A stretch of 64,000 nt of DNA from an uncultured Ruminococcus sp. (GCA_902787825.1 CADAHS010000004.1:107953-171952); one strand, 5' to 3'; numbered from the stretch's first letter, positions 36,259 through 45,608 are shown. Notes: generated by a model from the sequence alone, not told the origin. Program-made: numbers and translations.

Positions 36259-37339
36259 ACTTTACAAGAGTTCTTTCATCACAATATTCACATTCAAGTG
36301 TTGTACCTTCTCCTCTGAAATAGTGAGGAAGATAAGCTTCCTGGTGCGTTATACACTTTGGATTAGAGCACTGCTGATGGATATGCTCACTGCCGGTAAT
36401 AAGTGCAGCAGGTTTATCAGAGTTTTTAAGAACGGTAAGTATAAGCGCCATACGGATATACATTCCGTATTTTGCCTGTTTAAAATACATTGCTCTGGGA
36501 TCGTCATCGACCTCAATAGCTATCTCGTCAACTCTTGGCAGTGGATGAAGAACCACAAGATCGCCTTTTGCGTGAGCCATTTTTGAACAGTCCAGGATAT
36601 AGCTTCCCTTTTGTTTTTCGTATTCTTCTGCACTTGAAAACCTCTCACGCTGGATCCTTGTCATATAAAGCACATCAAGGTCGGTTATTGCACTGTCAAG
36701 ATCGGTAACTTCAGTAAATGTGTGTCCGCCTGCGGAGAGAACATCTTTGATATATGTAGGCAGACAAAGCTCCGGCGTTGATATGAGCACAAATTTATTA
36801 TTTTTATAGCAAGTCATTGCTTTGATGAGCGAATGAACAGTGCGTCCGTTTTTGAGATCTCCGCAAAAGCCTATGGTCATATTATCAAGATGACCTTTCT
36901 CTTCTTTGAGAGTAAGCAGATCGGTAAGGGTCTGTGTCGGGTGAAGATGTCCGCCATCGCCTGCATTGATAACGGGACAGTCCGCAGTCAAAGCAGCTGC
37001 TTTAACAGAACCTGCGGTAGGGTGACGCATTACGACAACATCAGCATATCCTGATACTATTTTTGTCGTATCCTTGAGGTTTTCTCCTTTTGCAACAGAA
37101 GATGTTGCAGGATTATCAAAACCAATTATGGTTCCGCCGAGTCTGAGCATTGCAGTCTGAAAGGACATCTGAGTTCTTGTTGAAGGTTCATAAAAAAGAG
37201 TACCCATTATTTTGCCCTCGCAGGCTTTGGAATACTTTGAGGGGTCGCTTATTATCTCGTGAGCCAATGTGAGAAGCTTTTCCCACCATGAAACGGGATA
37301 ATCATTAAGGTCTATCAGATTCAGATTATTGTAGATCAT
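36257..37339 (-). CDS. pyrB: Aspartate carbamoyltransferase with a PyrI-like zinc tail
   Basis: PyrB condenses carbamoyl phosphate and aspartate, the committed step of pyrimidine synthesis. The catalytic domain is complete: STRT at residues 53-56, HPTAGSVKAA near 120 and HPLPRVDEI near 270. Past the normal end (about residue 310) the 360-residue protein carries a tail with four cysteines, C324, C329, C350 and C353 (CSNPKCITHQE...CEYC), closely resembling the zinc-binding C-terminal domain of the regulatory chain PyrI but without its nucleotide-binding domain. No pyrI is in the window. ATG at 37337-37339 with GGAGAG. Confidence 0.94.
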   Translation of the reverse strand: MIYNNLNLIDLNDYPVSWWEKLLTLAHEIISDPSKYSKACEGKIMGTLFYEPSTRTQMSFQTAMLRLGGTIIGFDNPATSSVAKGENLKDTTKIVSGYADVVVMRHPTAGSVKAAALTADCPVINAGDGGHLHPTQTLTDLLTLKEEKGHLDNMTIGFCGDLKNGRTVHSLIKAMTCYKNNKFVLISTPELCLPTYIKDVLSAGGHTFTEVTDLDSAITDLDVLYMTRIQRERFSSAEEYEKQKGSYILDCSKMAHAKGDLVVLHPLPRVDEIAIEVDDDPRAMYFKQAKYGMYIRMALILTVLKNSDKPAALITGSEHIHQQCSNPKCITHQEAYLPHYFRGEGTTLECEYCDERTLVK

Positions 37340-37380
37340 TTCGATCTCTCCTTTCAGTATTCGGCTGTTGAAAAAAGTTA

Positions 37381-37974
37381 TCATTCATCGGTTAAACCGA
37401 TTATTAGTTCAGTAGCTTTTTCTTTTGAAAATGCAGTGTTGAGGTATTCAAGCAGGGCTTTTGCGGACAGGTTTAACGGCAGCTCGAGCTTTTGACACAG
37501 CTTTTTTCTGAGCGCAGAGCTATCATGTTTTCCGCTAAGGCCAAGCTTGTACATATCACTGCGGGTAAGAACTTCCCTGTCAGGATCTGTATTATCAAGC
37601 ACACCGGATCTTTCAAAGACTTCTCTTATAAGCTGAGCGTCGATACCTTCAACGCCGAGTTTTCCTTCTTTTGACGGCGCTGATTTGCGCTTCTCTTTTC
37701 CAAAGATCTCAGGAATATACAGATTTGTTATCCTGCCCTCACTTATAATGCTTTTGAGATGATTTCGTATCTGAAAGCCAGCAGAGTCAGAATCAGTAAG
37801 GATTATTATTCCCTTAGTTTCAGCATATTTTCTGATAAGACTGACAGTATCAAAATCATTATAGATCTGAAAGCCATTGGTGCAGATTATCACTCCGTCA
37901 ACGACTGAACTGAGCTTGATCTTATCGTACTTCCCTTCAACTATCATCACTTGTGAAACTTTGAGCTTTTGCAT
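37381..37974 (-). CDS. rnmV: Ribonuclease M5-like Toprim protein
   Basis: A 197-residue Toprim protein: the conserved glutamate lies in VEGKYDK (E13) and the DxD in LTDSDSAG (D61, D63), with a KLGVEG segment and a helical C-terminal domain, the make-up of RNase M5, which matures 5S rRNA in Firmicutes. Similar Toprim proteins of unproven activity exist, so the symbol is probable rather than certain. It lies directly after holA with overlapping signals and 41 bases before pyrB, probably one transcript. Confidence 0.8.
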   Translation of the reverse strand: MQKLKVSQVMIVEGKYDKIKLSSVVDGVIICTNGFQIYNDFDTVSLIRKYAETKGIIILTDSDSAGFQIRNHLKSIISEGRITNLYIPEIFGKEKRKSAPSKEGKLGVEGIDAQLIREVFERSGVLDNTDPDREVLTRSDMYKLGLSGKHDSSALRKKLCQKLELPLNLSAKALLEYLNTAFSKEKATELIIGLTDE

Positions 37975-37975
37975 A

Positions 37976-39034
37976 TCAGCACCTCAGAGCCATACATTTT
38001 GCAAGTCCTTGTTCAAGTGTAAGCATATCAGAAGATTTTCCTGAAGAATGGGTTTTCAAAGCAAGGTCAGTATCAGAAAGAATTGCGATAGTCTTTGTTA
38101 TTCTTTCGATCGAAAAACCTGCGCAGTCGTTGAACATATTTCTGACAGCAAACTCTCTGTTTTTGGGATAATCAAAATCATTCACGACATTTTGAACAGT
38201 AAGAGCTCCTGATCTTGCAAGTTTTGCTCTGTACATATCTGTCATTGAAAAACTGATTATTCCAAGAATCTCGAATGGTTCATAATTCTGCATCGAAAGT
38301 TCATACAAGCGGTTAAAGACAAGATCTGCTCTTGATCTGAGTACATTTACTGCAAGAGAATAACCGTCTGATTCGACGTGTCTGATACATAAAAGGTCTA
38401 TATCGTCCCTTGTTATCTCTCTTTGCTGAGCATAATCGGATAGCTTTTTTATTTCCTGCTTTACAAAGCCGGTATTACATAGACAAAGCTCGGCTATATA
38501 CTCTGCATTGTTTTTTGAGATAGTACACCCAAGCTTGCTAAGCTCAGTAGCTATAGCACGACCCATTTCCTGCGTTGTTTTAAGCGCAAAATCGCACACA
38601 ATGCCATTTTTATCACAGAACTCACAGAAACGTTTGTTTTTATCTGTAAGTGCCTTTTTATTCTTATATAACTCGGCGGCAGTAGCGTAAATAATGACCG
38701 TTGTGCCTTCTTCAAGTGATTTTAGTATCTTGCGAAGCGAATCTCCGTCGTCCTTATTGACATTGTCCATATTGAGATCGTTAACGGTTATGACCACCCT
38801 GTCAGCGAACATCGGCAATGCCTGGCAGGCATCTGCAAAAGCAGGAATATCTATCTTTTTGCCGTCAAACTTATGCAGGTTCATTGTCTGGCTTGCTTCC
38901 GGGCAAAGCTTTTTAACAAGCTTTTTGGTAAATGCTTCAAGCGTAGTTACATCATGTCCGTAAAAGTAATAAAGCTTGCTTATATTGTTTTCTCTTATCT
39001 GTTTACCAAGCAATGTCGGTGACAGTGAGCTCAT
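37976..39034 (-). CDS. holA: DNA polymerase III delta subunit
   Basis: HolA is the wrench subunit of the clamp loader that opens the beta clamp. The 352-residue protein has the expected AAA+-like layout: an N-terminal YYFYGHD segment, VVITVNDLN near residue 85, TVIIYATA, and a C-terminal collar helix region. The catalytic Walker A is absent, as in all delta subunits. ATG at 39032-39034 with GGAGG seven bases upstream; a TTG six bases earlier is too close to that site. Its first 32 bases overlap comEC, a common holA-comEC neighbourhood. Confidence 0.92.
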   Translation of the reverse strand: MSSLSPTLLGKQIRENNISKLYYFYGHDVTTLEAFTKKLVKKLCPEASQTMNLHKFDGKKIDIPAFADACQALPMFADRVVITVNDLNMDNVNKDDGDSLRKILKSLEEGTTVIIYATAAELYKNKKALTDKNKRFCEFCDKNGIVCDFALKTTQEMGRAIATELSKLGCTISKNNAEYIAELCLCNTGFVKQEIKKLSDYAQQREITRDDIDLLCIRHVESDGYSLAVNVLRSRADLVFNRLYELSMQNYEPFEILGIISFSMTDMYRAKLARSGALTVQNVVNDFDYPKNREFAVRNMFNDCAGFSIERITKTIAILSDTDLALKTHSSGKSSDMLTLEQGLAKCMALRC

Positions 39035-41006
39035 AGTCAAGCCTCCTTACGATTTTTTCGTCTGATGAGAATGCAACGCTGACACCATCGGTATCATATC
39101 TGTCATTGTCAATATAAAAACAGTCGCTGCAAAATCTGTATACATTATCATTATACTTTATTTCAAAGCAATTTTCAAGTCTTGACACGACAACTTCTCC
39201 AAGTTCCATGGTACTGTTATTATCAAATAAATAAGCATCTTTATCCGGTACTGAAAGCTCTGTTGCGCTAAGAAATACCTCAGCAGATGGATAGAGCGTA
39301 TTCTTATATCTTCCGATAGTGTAGTACGGTTCTTTTTCGATAAACACGGCATCTACAAAGCGTATACCCTTTTTGTCAAACACACGTTCAACTGCACTGA
39401 GATATTTACCGCTGCTGCCGATATCAAAGATCAATGCGTTTTCTGACTCACAAACAACAACAGTGCAGCTTTTCTTATTGGCAAAGATATAAAACTCTGA
39501 TCTTCCGAATGCAAGCAGTGTATTTATGCACGAGCATAACAGACAAGCAGCAGTTCCTATTGCAACTGCGATCGCAGATAACAGAGGCTTTTTGCGGGTA
39601 CAGGCAAAAATAAGCACGCATATACTTAAAACTGTTATGATAGCTGCTGCCCAGAATGAGTCAGCAGTGATGTAAAGGATAGATAATTCGGAGAAAACTC
39701 TGACCGCAGCGATGACTGCCTTAATTATCCATGTCGCAGCAATCAGAAGTGGTTTTGCAAGAAAAACCACACCGGCACTCATAGCAACGAAAAAGCACAG
39801 AAATAGTGCAGCTGTGCAAAGCGGGATCAGCAAAACATTGATCAATGGAGCTATAATTGAATATCCGCCAAACATTATGAGCGAAACGGGAGCTAAACAA
39901 AGGCTCACTGTTGTTGAATAGATGAAAAGTTTCAGTGGGTATACTGCTTTTTCAAGACCTGCTCTTTTAGTAAAGAAAGGAGCAACAGTTCCTGCTGCAA
40001 ACGCAGCTGTAAAGCTGAGCAGAAACGATGCTGAGAAAACACAGTAAGGCTGTGCTGCACAAAGAATTATAGCAGCTATGCCAAGAGAGTTTGCGCTGTC
40101 CGATCTGCGTGGACTCAGATCGGAGATAAAAACTATGCTCATCATAACAGCACTTCTGATAACAGAGACTGACATCCCTGAAAACACCACAAAGCCCCAG
40201 ACAAGAATCAGCATAATAACACTGCGGACTTTCTTATTCTTTACAGGTTTTTTCAGAAGCCTGAAAAGGATCGAACAGAAAACGACCAGATGAGTTCCCG
40301 AGACTGCAAAGATATGACCGATACCGTTTCGATAAAGCATATTTTTCAATGACGGATCCATTTCACTTTTATCACCGCAAAGCATTGCGGCAAGAAAGCC
40401 TTTTTCTTCATCTCCCGAAAACTCAAGAATCGTATTATATATCCTGTCGCTGTAATTTTTTATCCCACGCAGCAGAGGGTGAGAGTTTGAGCCTGTTAAT
40501 TCAGCCTTTGCTGCGCCGTTTCCTCTCAGAAAAACTCCCTGACTGAAATAGAATCTCTGACTTTGAAAGTTGTAAGTATCTTTTAATACACTGACCTTGC
40601 CTGTAACTTTTACATTATCATAGTACTCATAATCATCGTCGTTGACAAGAAATGATATCTTTGTACTATGACCGCAGACATCGCCTTTCACCGTGAGATA
40701 GCCCTGTCCGTGACCTATATAATTATAATCGCTGACATAGCCTTCGACAGTTATCACACTGTTATCGGCAGCTATGATCTTATCATACACAAAGTGAGTA
40801 TACAGTGTGCTGTATATCAAACCGATGACTGTACATATACCGCAGACGATAAAATAGCGCCGGAATTTTGAGAATGCAAAAGCTCCGATCAGCGCAAGCA
40901 AAGAAATGCTGATGGCAAATATCCACCAAAGACTTACGCTGAAAGCAGCGGCAAGTAAAAGACCTGCAACAAATGAAATACCGCACCAGAAGCCCTTTCT
41001 TACCAC
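39003..41006 (-). CDS. comEC: ComEC/Rec2 DNA-uptake channel protein
   Basis: ComEC forms the inner-membrane channel for single-stranded DNA in transformation. The 667-residue protein has two N-terminal membrane helices, an OB-like external domain (EGYVSDYNYIGHGQGYLTVKG), the competence domain with FAVSGTHLVVF near residue 235 and about nine helices. The C-terminal metallo-beta-lactamase-like domain is degenerate: the strand LIFDIGSSGKYL is present but the metal motif HXHXDH is replaced by EKEPYYTIGR. Start taken as GTG at 41004-41006, six bases after GAGGTG; a GTG nine bases upstream overlaps that site. Confidence 0.9.
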   Translation of the reverse strand: MVRKGFWCGISFVAGLLLAAAFSVSLWWIFAISISLLALIGAFAFSKFRRYFIVCGICTVIGLIYSTLYTHFVYDKIIAADNSVITVEGYVSDYNYIGHGQGYLTVKGDVCGHSTKISFLVNDDDYEYYDNVKVTGKVSVLKDTYNFQSQRFYFSQGVFLRGNGAAKAELTGSNSHPLLRGIKNYSDRIYNTILEFSGDEEKGFLAAMLCGDKSEMDPSLKNMLYRNGIGHIFAVSGTHLVVFCSILFRLLKKPVKNKKVRSVIMLILVWGFVVFSGMSVSVIRSAVMMSIVFISDLSPRRSDSANSLGIAAIILCAAQPYCVFSASFLLSFTAAFAAGTVAPFFTKRAGLEKAVYPLKLFIYSTTVSLCLAPVSLIMFGGYSIIAPLINVLLIPLCTAALFLCFFVAMSAGVVFLAKPLLIAATWIIKAVIAAVRVFSELSILYITADSFWAAAIITVLSICVLIFACTRKKPLLSAIAVAIGTAACLLCSCINTLLAFGRSEFYIFANKKSCTVVVCESENALIFDIGSSGKYLSAVERVFDKKGIRFVDAVFIEKEPYYTIGRYKNTLYPSAEVFLSATELSVPDKDAYLFDNNSTMELGEVVVSRLENCFEIKYNDNVYRFCSDCFYIDNDRYDTDGVSVAFSSDEKIVRRLDYELTVTDIAW

Positions 41007-41047
41007 AGCTGTCACCTCATTAAAGCGAGATCAGATCATACACATAA

Positions 41048-41068
41048 GGGCGGATATAATACCCGCCC
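41048..41068 (-). terminator. Weak hairpin after the HIT gene
   Basis: GGGCGG and CCGCCC arms with a nine-base loop, but only TTATGTGT follows on the minus strand, so termination may be partial. Confidence 0.5.
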
Positions 41069-41074
41069 GTTTTA

Positions 41075-41416
41075 TCAGCCGGCAGGCCACTGAAACGGTC
41101 TGCCAGCAAGAAGATGAAAATGAATATGAAATACGCTCTGTCCAGCCTGTTCACCACAGTTGGAAACTACTCTGAATCCATCTTTAAGGTCAAGATCCTT
41201 GGCAAGCTTCGCTATGACCTCATAAATATGAGCAATAACGCCGCTGTTGGATTCGTTCACCTCATTAAGCTTAGAGATATGCTGCTTGGGGATACACAGA
41301 TAATGGATCGGTGCTGTAGGCGCAATATCTTCAAATACAAAGACAGTATCGTCCTCATATATTTTTTTAGACGGGATCTCACCGGCAATTATTTTACAAA
41401 ACAGACAATCGTTCAT
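41075..41416 (-). CDS. HIT-family nucleotide hydrolase (HinT-like)
   Basis: A 113-residue protein with CLFCKIIAGEIPS at the N-terminus (C4, C7 possibly metal-binding) and the histidine triad HIHFHLLAG near residue 97. HinT proteins hydrolyse phosphoramidates such as aminoacyl-AMP, which fits its place directly after alaS (19-base gap): it may clear alanyl-AMP by-products. That link is inference. Confidence 0.93.
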   Translation of the reverse strand: MNDCLFCKIIAGEIPSKKIYEDDTVFVFEDIAPTAPIHYLCIPKQHISKLNEVNESNSGVIAHIYEVIAKLAKDLDLKDGFRVVSNCGEQAGQSVFHIHFHLLAGRPFQWPAG

Positions 41417-41435
41417 TTATGTACCTTCTTTCATA

Positions 41436-44093
41436 TCATTTTATAAACTCTGATACTACATCATTTACCTGAGCAAGCGCTTCATCGATCTTGAACCTGT
41501 CGCCGACACCAGCCATTGCACAATCCGGCTTTCCGCCGCCTTTACCGCCTGTGAGCGCAGCAACTTTTCCAACGATCTTTCCGCAATGCACACCCTTTGC
41601 AACAGCATTCTTACCAGCAGCTGCAACAAGATTTGCTTTGTCACCGCAGATGCCTGCGATAACGACTGTAACATCATCAAACTGAGATCTGATATCCTCA
41701 GCCATTTTCTTCAGAGCGTCTGGTTTTATATTTGAAAGCATCGCACTTGCGACTTTAACACCATTTATATCAACCGTGCTATCGATAATTGATTTTGATC
41801 TGATGGCGTTGATAGACGACTGAAGCTCGTCACGCTCTCTTTCGAGGTCCTTGATCTCCTGCATAACAGCAGAGCATCTGTTCACAAGTTCAAGCGGATT
41901 TGCTGTTTTAAGTATTGCAGCGGCTTTTCTTATCTCATCGGAATGTTCAGCAACGAGTTTAAGGACTCCCCTGCCTGTCACACCCTCAATTCTTCTTATA
42001 CCGCTTGCAACAGAAGCTTCAGAGATAAGCTTGAAAAGTCCGATCCTTGATGTATTATCAACGTGAGTACCGCCGCAGAATTCTCTTGAAGCGATCTCCT
42101 GCTCATCTCCCATAGTTACGACTCTTACAGTTTCGCCGTATTTCTCACCGAAAAGCGCCATTGCTCCGAGCTTCTCGGCTTCTTTGATAGGCATCTCTTT
42201 TGTTTCAACGTCAAGTCCCTTGAGGATATTGGCATTAACGATAGCTTCGACTCTCATCTTTTCCTCGTCAGTCATAGCTGAAAAATGTGAAAAGTCAAAT
42301 CTGACTCTGTGGGCATCAACAAGCTGACCAGCCTGGTGAACATGATCTCCGAGAACCTCACGCAGTGCAGCTTGCAGTAAATGTGCAACACTGTGGTTTC
42401 TCATAATATCGTTTCTGTTTTTCTTATCAACGTGAAGCTCGACCTTCTGTCCGACGCTGAGAGCGCCCTCGGTAACTTTGAGCTTATGAGCGAACTTACC
42501 GGCGACTACCTTCTGAACGTCAAGCACTTCAGCTTTACCGCTTACAGTCGAAATTACGCCTATATCACCGACCTGTCCGCCGCTTTCTGCGTAAAATGGA
42601 GTTTCAGCACAGACCATATAGACTTCGCTGCCGACACCAGCATTTTCAACAAGCTCATCATCGGTCGCAAGATACTTTATCTCACTTGCTCCGTCAAGGG
42701 TATCATATCCTGTAAAGACAGTTGAGAAAGTCTTATCCATCTTATGGAAAACCGTTTCATCGGCACCCATATATTTTGAGCCGCCTCTTGCGGTCCTTGC
42801 TGTTTTCCTTTGCTTGTCCATGCAGGCATTATATCCGTCCTCATCAACAGACAATCCCTTTTCTTCGAGTATCTCTCTTGTGAGGTCGATCGGGAAGCCA
42901 TAGGTATCAGAAAGTTTAAAGCAGCTTTCGCCGTCAAGAACCGTTTTTGAGCTTGTTTTCATTTGCTCGATATAATCATCAAGGATCTTCATTCCACGGT
43001 CAATAGTAGTGTTGAAGTTCTTTTCTTCAGTGGTGAGTACCTTAACGATGTAGTCGTATTTTTCTTCAAGCTCATTATATTCACACTTGTTGCAGTCAAC
43101 AACAGTCTTAACGATGTCTTTAAGGAACATTCCGTTTATACCCAGCAGTTTTCCGTGACGGACAGCACGTCTGAGCAGTCTTCTCATAACATAGCCTCTG
43201 CCCTCGTTTGATGGCAGAACGCCGTCTGATGCAAGAAATGTCACTGAACGGATATGGTCGGTTATAACTCTTATAGAAACGTCTTTTTTATACTCTTTGC
43301 CGTACTCACAGCCGGCAATTTCACAGACCTTATCCCTGATCGCTTTTACTGTATCAACATCAAAGATAGAATCAACGCCCTGCATAAGTGCAGCGAGTCT
43401 TTCAAGTCCCATACCGGTGTCGATGTTCTTTTGTTTAAGCGGTGTATATGTACCGTCCTCATGTCTTTCAAACTGAGTGAACACGAGGTTCCAGAACTCC
43501 ATATATCTATCACAGTCACAGCCGACTGTACAGTCCGGTTTTCCGCAGCCATACTGTTCTCCACGATCAAAATAGATCTCTGAGCACGGACCGCACGGAC
43601 CGTCTGTTCCTGCCTCCCAGAAGTTATCCTCCTTACCCATACGGAAGATATGATCCATAGGAACTCCGACTTTTTCGTGCCAGATCTTTTCAGCCTCGTC
43701 ATCGTCTTCGTATACTGAAATATACAGTCTTTCCTTCGGCAGCTTCAGTACCTCGGTCACATACTCCCAAGCCCAGGCGATAGCCTCGTCTTTAAAATAA
43801 TCACCGAACGAGAAGTTTCCGAGCATTTCAAAATATGTACCATGTCTTGCAGTCTTTCCTACGTTTTCGATATCGCCTGTTCTTATACATTTCTGACAGG
43901 TAGTCATTCTCGTTCTCGGAGGTACCTCCTGACCAGTAAAATACGGTTTCAGCGGTGCCATACCTGCAACAATGAGCAGAAGGCTATTGTCATTCTGAGG
44001 CACAAGCGGATAGCTCTTATGCCGCAGGCAATTTTTACTCTCAAAGAATTTGAGGTATGATTCTCTCAGGTCGTTAAGACTTGTCCATTCCAT
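41436..44093 (-). CDS. alaS: Alanyl-tRNA synthetase
   Basis: The 885-residue enzyme is of normal length. It has the class II motif region (NDNSLLLIVAGMAPLKPYF, then CQKCIRTGDIENVG), the editing-domain zinc ligands HSVAHLL and CGGTHVDNT, and the C-terminal C-Ala domain with AGKNAVAKG and GGKGGGKPDCAMAG. ATG at 44091-44093 is preceded by GGAGGA, which is formed by the last codons of the CPCC gene; the stop TAA and the ATG are only one base apart, so translation is coupled. Expression is controlled by the T-box upstream. Confidence 0.97.
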   Translation of the reverse strand: MEWTSLNDLRESYLKFFESKNCLRHKSYPLVPQNDNSLLLIVAGMAPLKPYFTGQEVPPRTRMTTCQKCIRTGDIENVGKTARHGTYFEMLGNFSFGDYFKDEAIAWAWEYVTEVLKLPKERLYISVYEDDDEAEKIWHEKVGVPMDHIFRMGKEDNFWEAGTDGPCGPCSEIYFDRGEQYGCGKPDCTVGCDCDRYMEFWNLVFTQFERHEDGTYTPLKQKNIDTGMGLERLAALMQGVDSIFDVDTVKAIRDKVCEIAGCEYGKEYKKDVSIRVITDHIRSVTFLASDGVLPSNEGRGYVMRRLLRRAVRHGKLLGINGMFLKDIVKTVVDCNKCEYNELEEKYDYIVKVLTTEEKNFNTTIDRGMKILDDYIEQMKTSSKTVLDGESCFKLSDTYGFPIDLTREILEEKGLSVDEDGYNACMDKQRKTARTARGGSKYMGADETVFHKMDKTFSTVFTGYDTLDGASEIKYLATDDELVENAGVGSEVYMVCAETPFYAESGGQVGDIGVISTVSGKAEVLDVQKVVAGKFAHKLKVTEGALSVGQKVELHVDKKNRNDIMRNHSVAHLLQAALREVLGDHVHQAGQLVDAHRVRFDFSHFSAMTDEEKMRVEAIVNANILKGLDVETKEMPIKEAEKLGAMALFGEKYGETVRVVTMGDEQEIASREFCGGTHVDNTSRIGLFKLISEASVASGIRRIEGVTGRGVLKLVAEHSDEIRKAAAILKTANPLELVNRCSAVMQEIKDLERERDELQSSINAIRSKSIIDSTVDINGVKVASAMLSNIKPDALKKMAEDIRSQFDDVTVVIAGICGDKANLVAAAGKNAVAKGVHCGKIVGKVAALTGGKGGGKPDCAMAGVGDRFKIDEALAQVNDVVSEFIK

Positions 44094-44094
44094 T

Positions 44095-44370
44095 TTAAAT
44101 TCCTCCATTATTATTGATAAGTTTCATATAGATATCAGTTATTTCATACCTATCAGGCTTTCTGGTACTCTTTTTGAACTGTTTGTCATAAGCACCATAT
44201 TTCAAAAAGTTAGCTCTTGCCTGTTTTATTGTTACACCGCTATTGCATTCGTTCGGGATATTCTCATCGTATTCCCCGTCGTCCTGCCAGTAGCAGACCT
44301 GACAGATATCGTTTTCGCCCCTGTTAAGCAGCGTTCGGCAGCCACAAACAGGACAGATGAATTTTCTCAT
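44095..44370 (-). CDS. CPCC-family cysteine-rich small protein
   Basis: A 91-residue protein starting MRKFICPVCGCRTLLNRGENDICQVCYWQDDG: two CXXC pairs (C6/C9 and C24/C27, plus C11) and the DGEYDENIPNECNSGVTIKQARANF block of the CPCC domain, a putative zinc ribbon of unknown function. It lies between the alaS T-box and alaS, so it responds to uncharged tRNA-Ala. ATG at 44368-44370 with GGAG; a longer reading that runs back through the T-box is not credible. Confidence 0.85.
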   Translation of the reverse strand: MRKFICPVCGCRTLLNRGENDICQVCYWQDDGEYDENIPNECNSGVTIKQARANFLKYGAYDKQFKKSTRKPDRYEITDIYMKLINNNGGI

Positions 44371-44391
44371 ATACACAGCTCCATAAATAAT

Positions 44392-44621
44392 AAAAATGCT
44401 CCGCCCCAAGCATGGGACGAAGCAGAAACTCCGTGTTACCACCCAAATTGCCTTTTCAGAATGAAAAGACCACTCAAAGCCTTTAACGCAGGCACACGGC
44501 ACTGTTTTCACAGCGCAGCTCAGGTAAGCCACCGGACTCAACGCAAAGACTTTCACCAAAACGTCTTCTCTCTGAAGCGTTAAGCACCCGGATAATTCCG
44601 TCAACGCATTAGTTTATTATC
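44392..44621 (-). promoter_or_regulatory. T-box leader, alanine type
   Basis: The leader has the marks of a T-box: the Stem I AG-bulge (AGAGAG) and GGTGAAAG loop, the T-box sequence at 44431-44444 (GGGTGGTAACACGG on the minus strand), and a terminator with ten-base arms at 44398-44423 followed by ATTTTTATT. Pairing of the T-box with Stem I-side sequence would form the antiterminator when uncharged tRNA binds. The specifier codon is probably GCT (in GGTGGCTTACC), in line with alaS downstream; the precise loop was not folded. Confidence 0.92.
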
Positions 44622-44627
44622 TTTAAT

Positions 44628-44656
44628 ATTATAATACATTTTGCAAGACTTGTCAA
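44628..44656 (-). promoter_or_regulatory. Promoter of the T-box-CPCC-alaS unit
   Basis: Perfect TTGACA (44651-44656), 17-base spacer, perfect TATAAT (44628-44633). Confidence 0.92.
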
Positions 44657-44681
44657 GCGCATTGCTTTATTGACAAAGTAC

Positions 44682-44710
44682 TTGAATTATTGTCTGATCA
44701 ATGATATAAT
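44682..44710 (+). promoter_or_regulatory. Promoter of the RlmA-like gene
   Basis: TTGAAT (44682-44687), 17-base spacer, TATAAT (44705-44710); the gene is 60 bases downstream. It diverges from the alaS T-box promoter. Confidence 0.8.
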
Positions 44711-44771
44711 AATTGCATAAACAACGTATTTTCAAGAAAAGTAAACAATAATTGATTTTGGAGATATTAAA

Positions 44772-45605
44772 ATGTATATTTGTCCTGTTTGTAAAAAAAG
44801 ACTTAAAAAGCTTGATAACGTATGGCACTGTCAGAATGGACACAGCTTTGATATTGCCAGGAAGGGTTATGTAAATTTGCTGACTACAAACAAAAGAAAT
44901 CCCAAAAACTGTGGTGATAACGCAGAAATGGTCAAGGCAAGGACTGATTTTCTTGACAAGGGTCACTATCTTTTGCTTGCACAAAAAATCGCCGGGATCG
45001 CTGCAAAGGAACTCAACAGCACTAAATGCCCAATTGTGATCGACAGTGGCTGCGGCGAAGGGTTTTACACCTGCATATACGCCCGTGAGCTTTCATATGC
45101 AAAAATATTTGGTGTTGACATCTCAAAGGCAGCTGTTTCACACTGTATGACAAGAGTACATAATCAAGGGATCAGCAACTGTGAATTTGCCGTTGCTTCG
45201 TCTTTTGAGCTTCCTTTCGGAAAAGGTATGGCTGATATGGTGATAAGCACTTTTGCACCGGTTTCAAATGATGAATATGCACGGGTATTAAAAAAAGGCG
45301 GTAAGCTTATTGTTGTATCACCTTCTCCGAGGCACTTGTTTGAGCTTAAAAGCATTGCATATGATGAGCCATATGAGAACAAGCCTAATAAATATGGTCT
45401 GAACAAATTTGATATGAAAGATGAGGAGATCTATGAATACAAATGTCATCTTGAGTCATCAAAAGATATTCTCGATCTTTTCTCAATGACTCCTTATATG
45501 TACAAGACCTCGGCAGAAGGTATTCAACGTTTGAAAGATCTGACCGAGCTTGAAGTGACCTGTGGATTCTGCATTCAGGTATACAACAAAAAATCAGGTT
45601 TTTAA
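44772..45605 (+). CDS. 23S rRNA (guanine-N1)-methyltransferase, RlmA type
   Basis: A 277-residue methyltransferase. It starts with a zinc finger, C4, C7, C20 and H24 (CPVCKK...CQNGH), followed by FDIARKGYVNLL and NAEMVKARTDFLDKGHY, the blocks conserved in RlmA. The Rossmann fold has DSGCGEGFYT (S-adenosylmethionine loop, near residue 92) and STFAPVSNDEYARVLKKGG. RlmA enzymes methylate G745 or G748 of 23S rRNA; the G748 enzyme gives tylosin resistance. Which position this one uses is not decidable here. Confidence 0.88.
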   Translation: MYICPVCKKRLKKLDNVWHCQNGHSFDIARKGYVNLLTTNKRNPKNCGDNAEMVKARTDFLDKGHYLLLAQKIAGIAAKELNSTKCPIVIDSGCGEGFYTCIYARELSYAKIFGVDISKAAVSHCMTRVHNQGISNCEFAVASSFELPFGKGMADMVISTFAPVSNDEYARVLKKGGKLIVVSPSPRHLFELKSIAYDEPYENKPNKYGLNKFDMKDEEIYEYKCHLESSKDILDLFSMTPYMYKTSAEGIQRLKDLTELEVTCGFCIQVYNKKSGF

Positions 45606-45608
45606 TTC

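Noticed and set aside
44371-44604. In-frame extension of the CPCC gene to 169 residues
   Set aside because: It would translate the T-box leader including the antiterminator and terminator; the ATG at 44370 has a ribosome site and matches the domain start.
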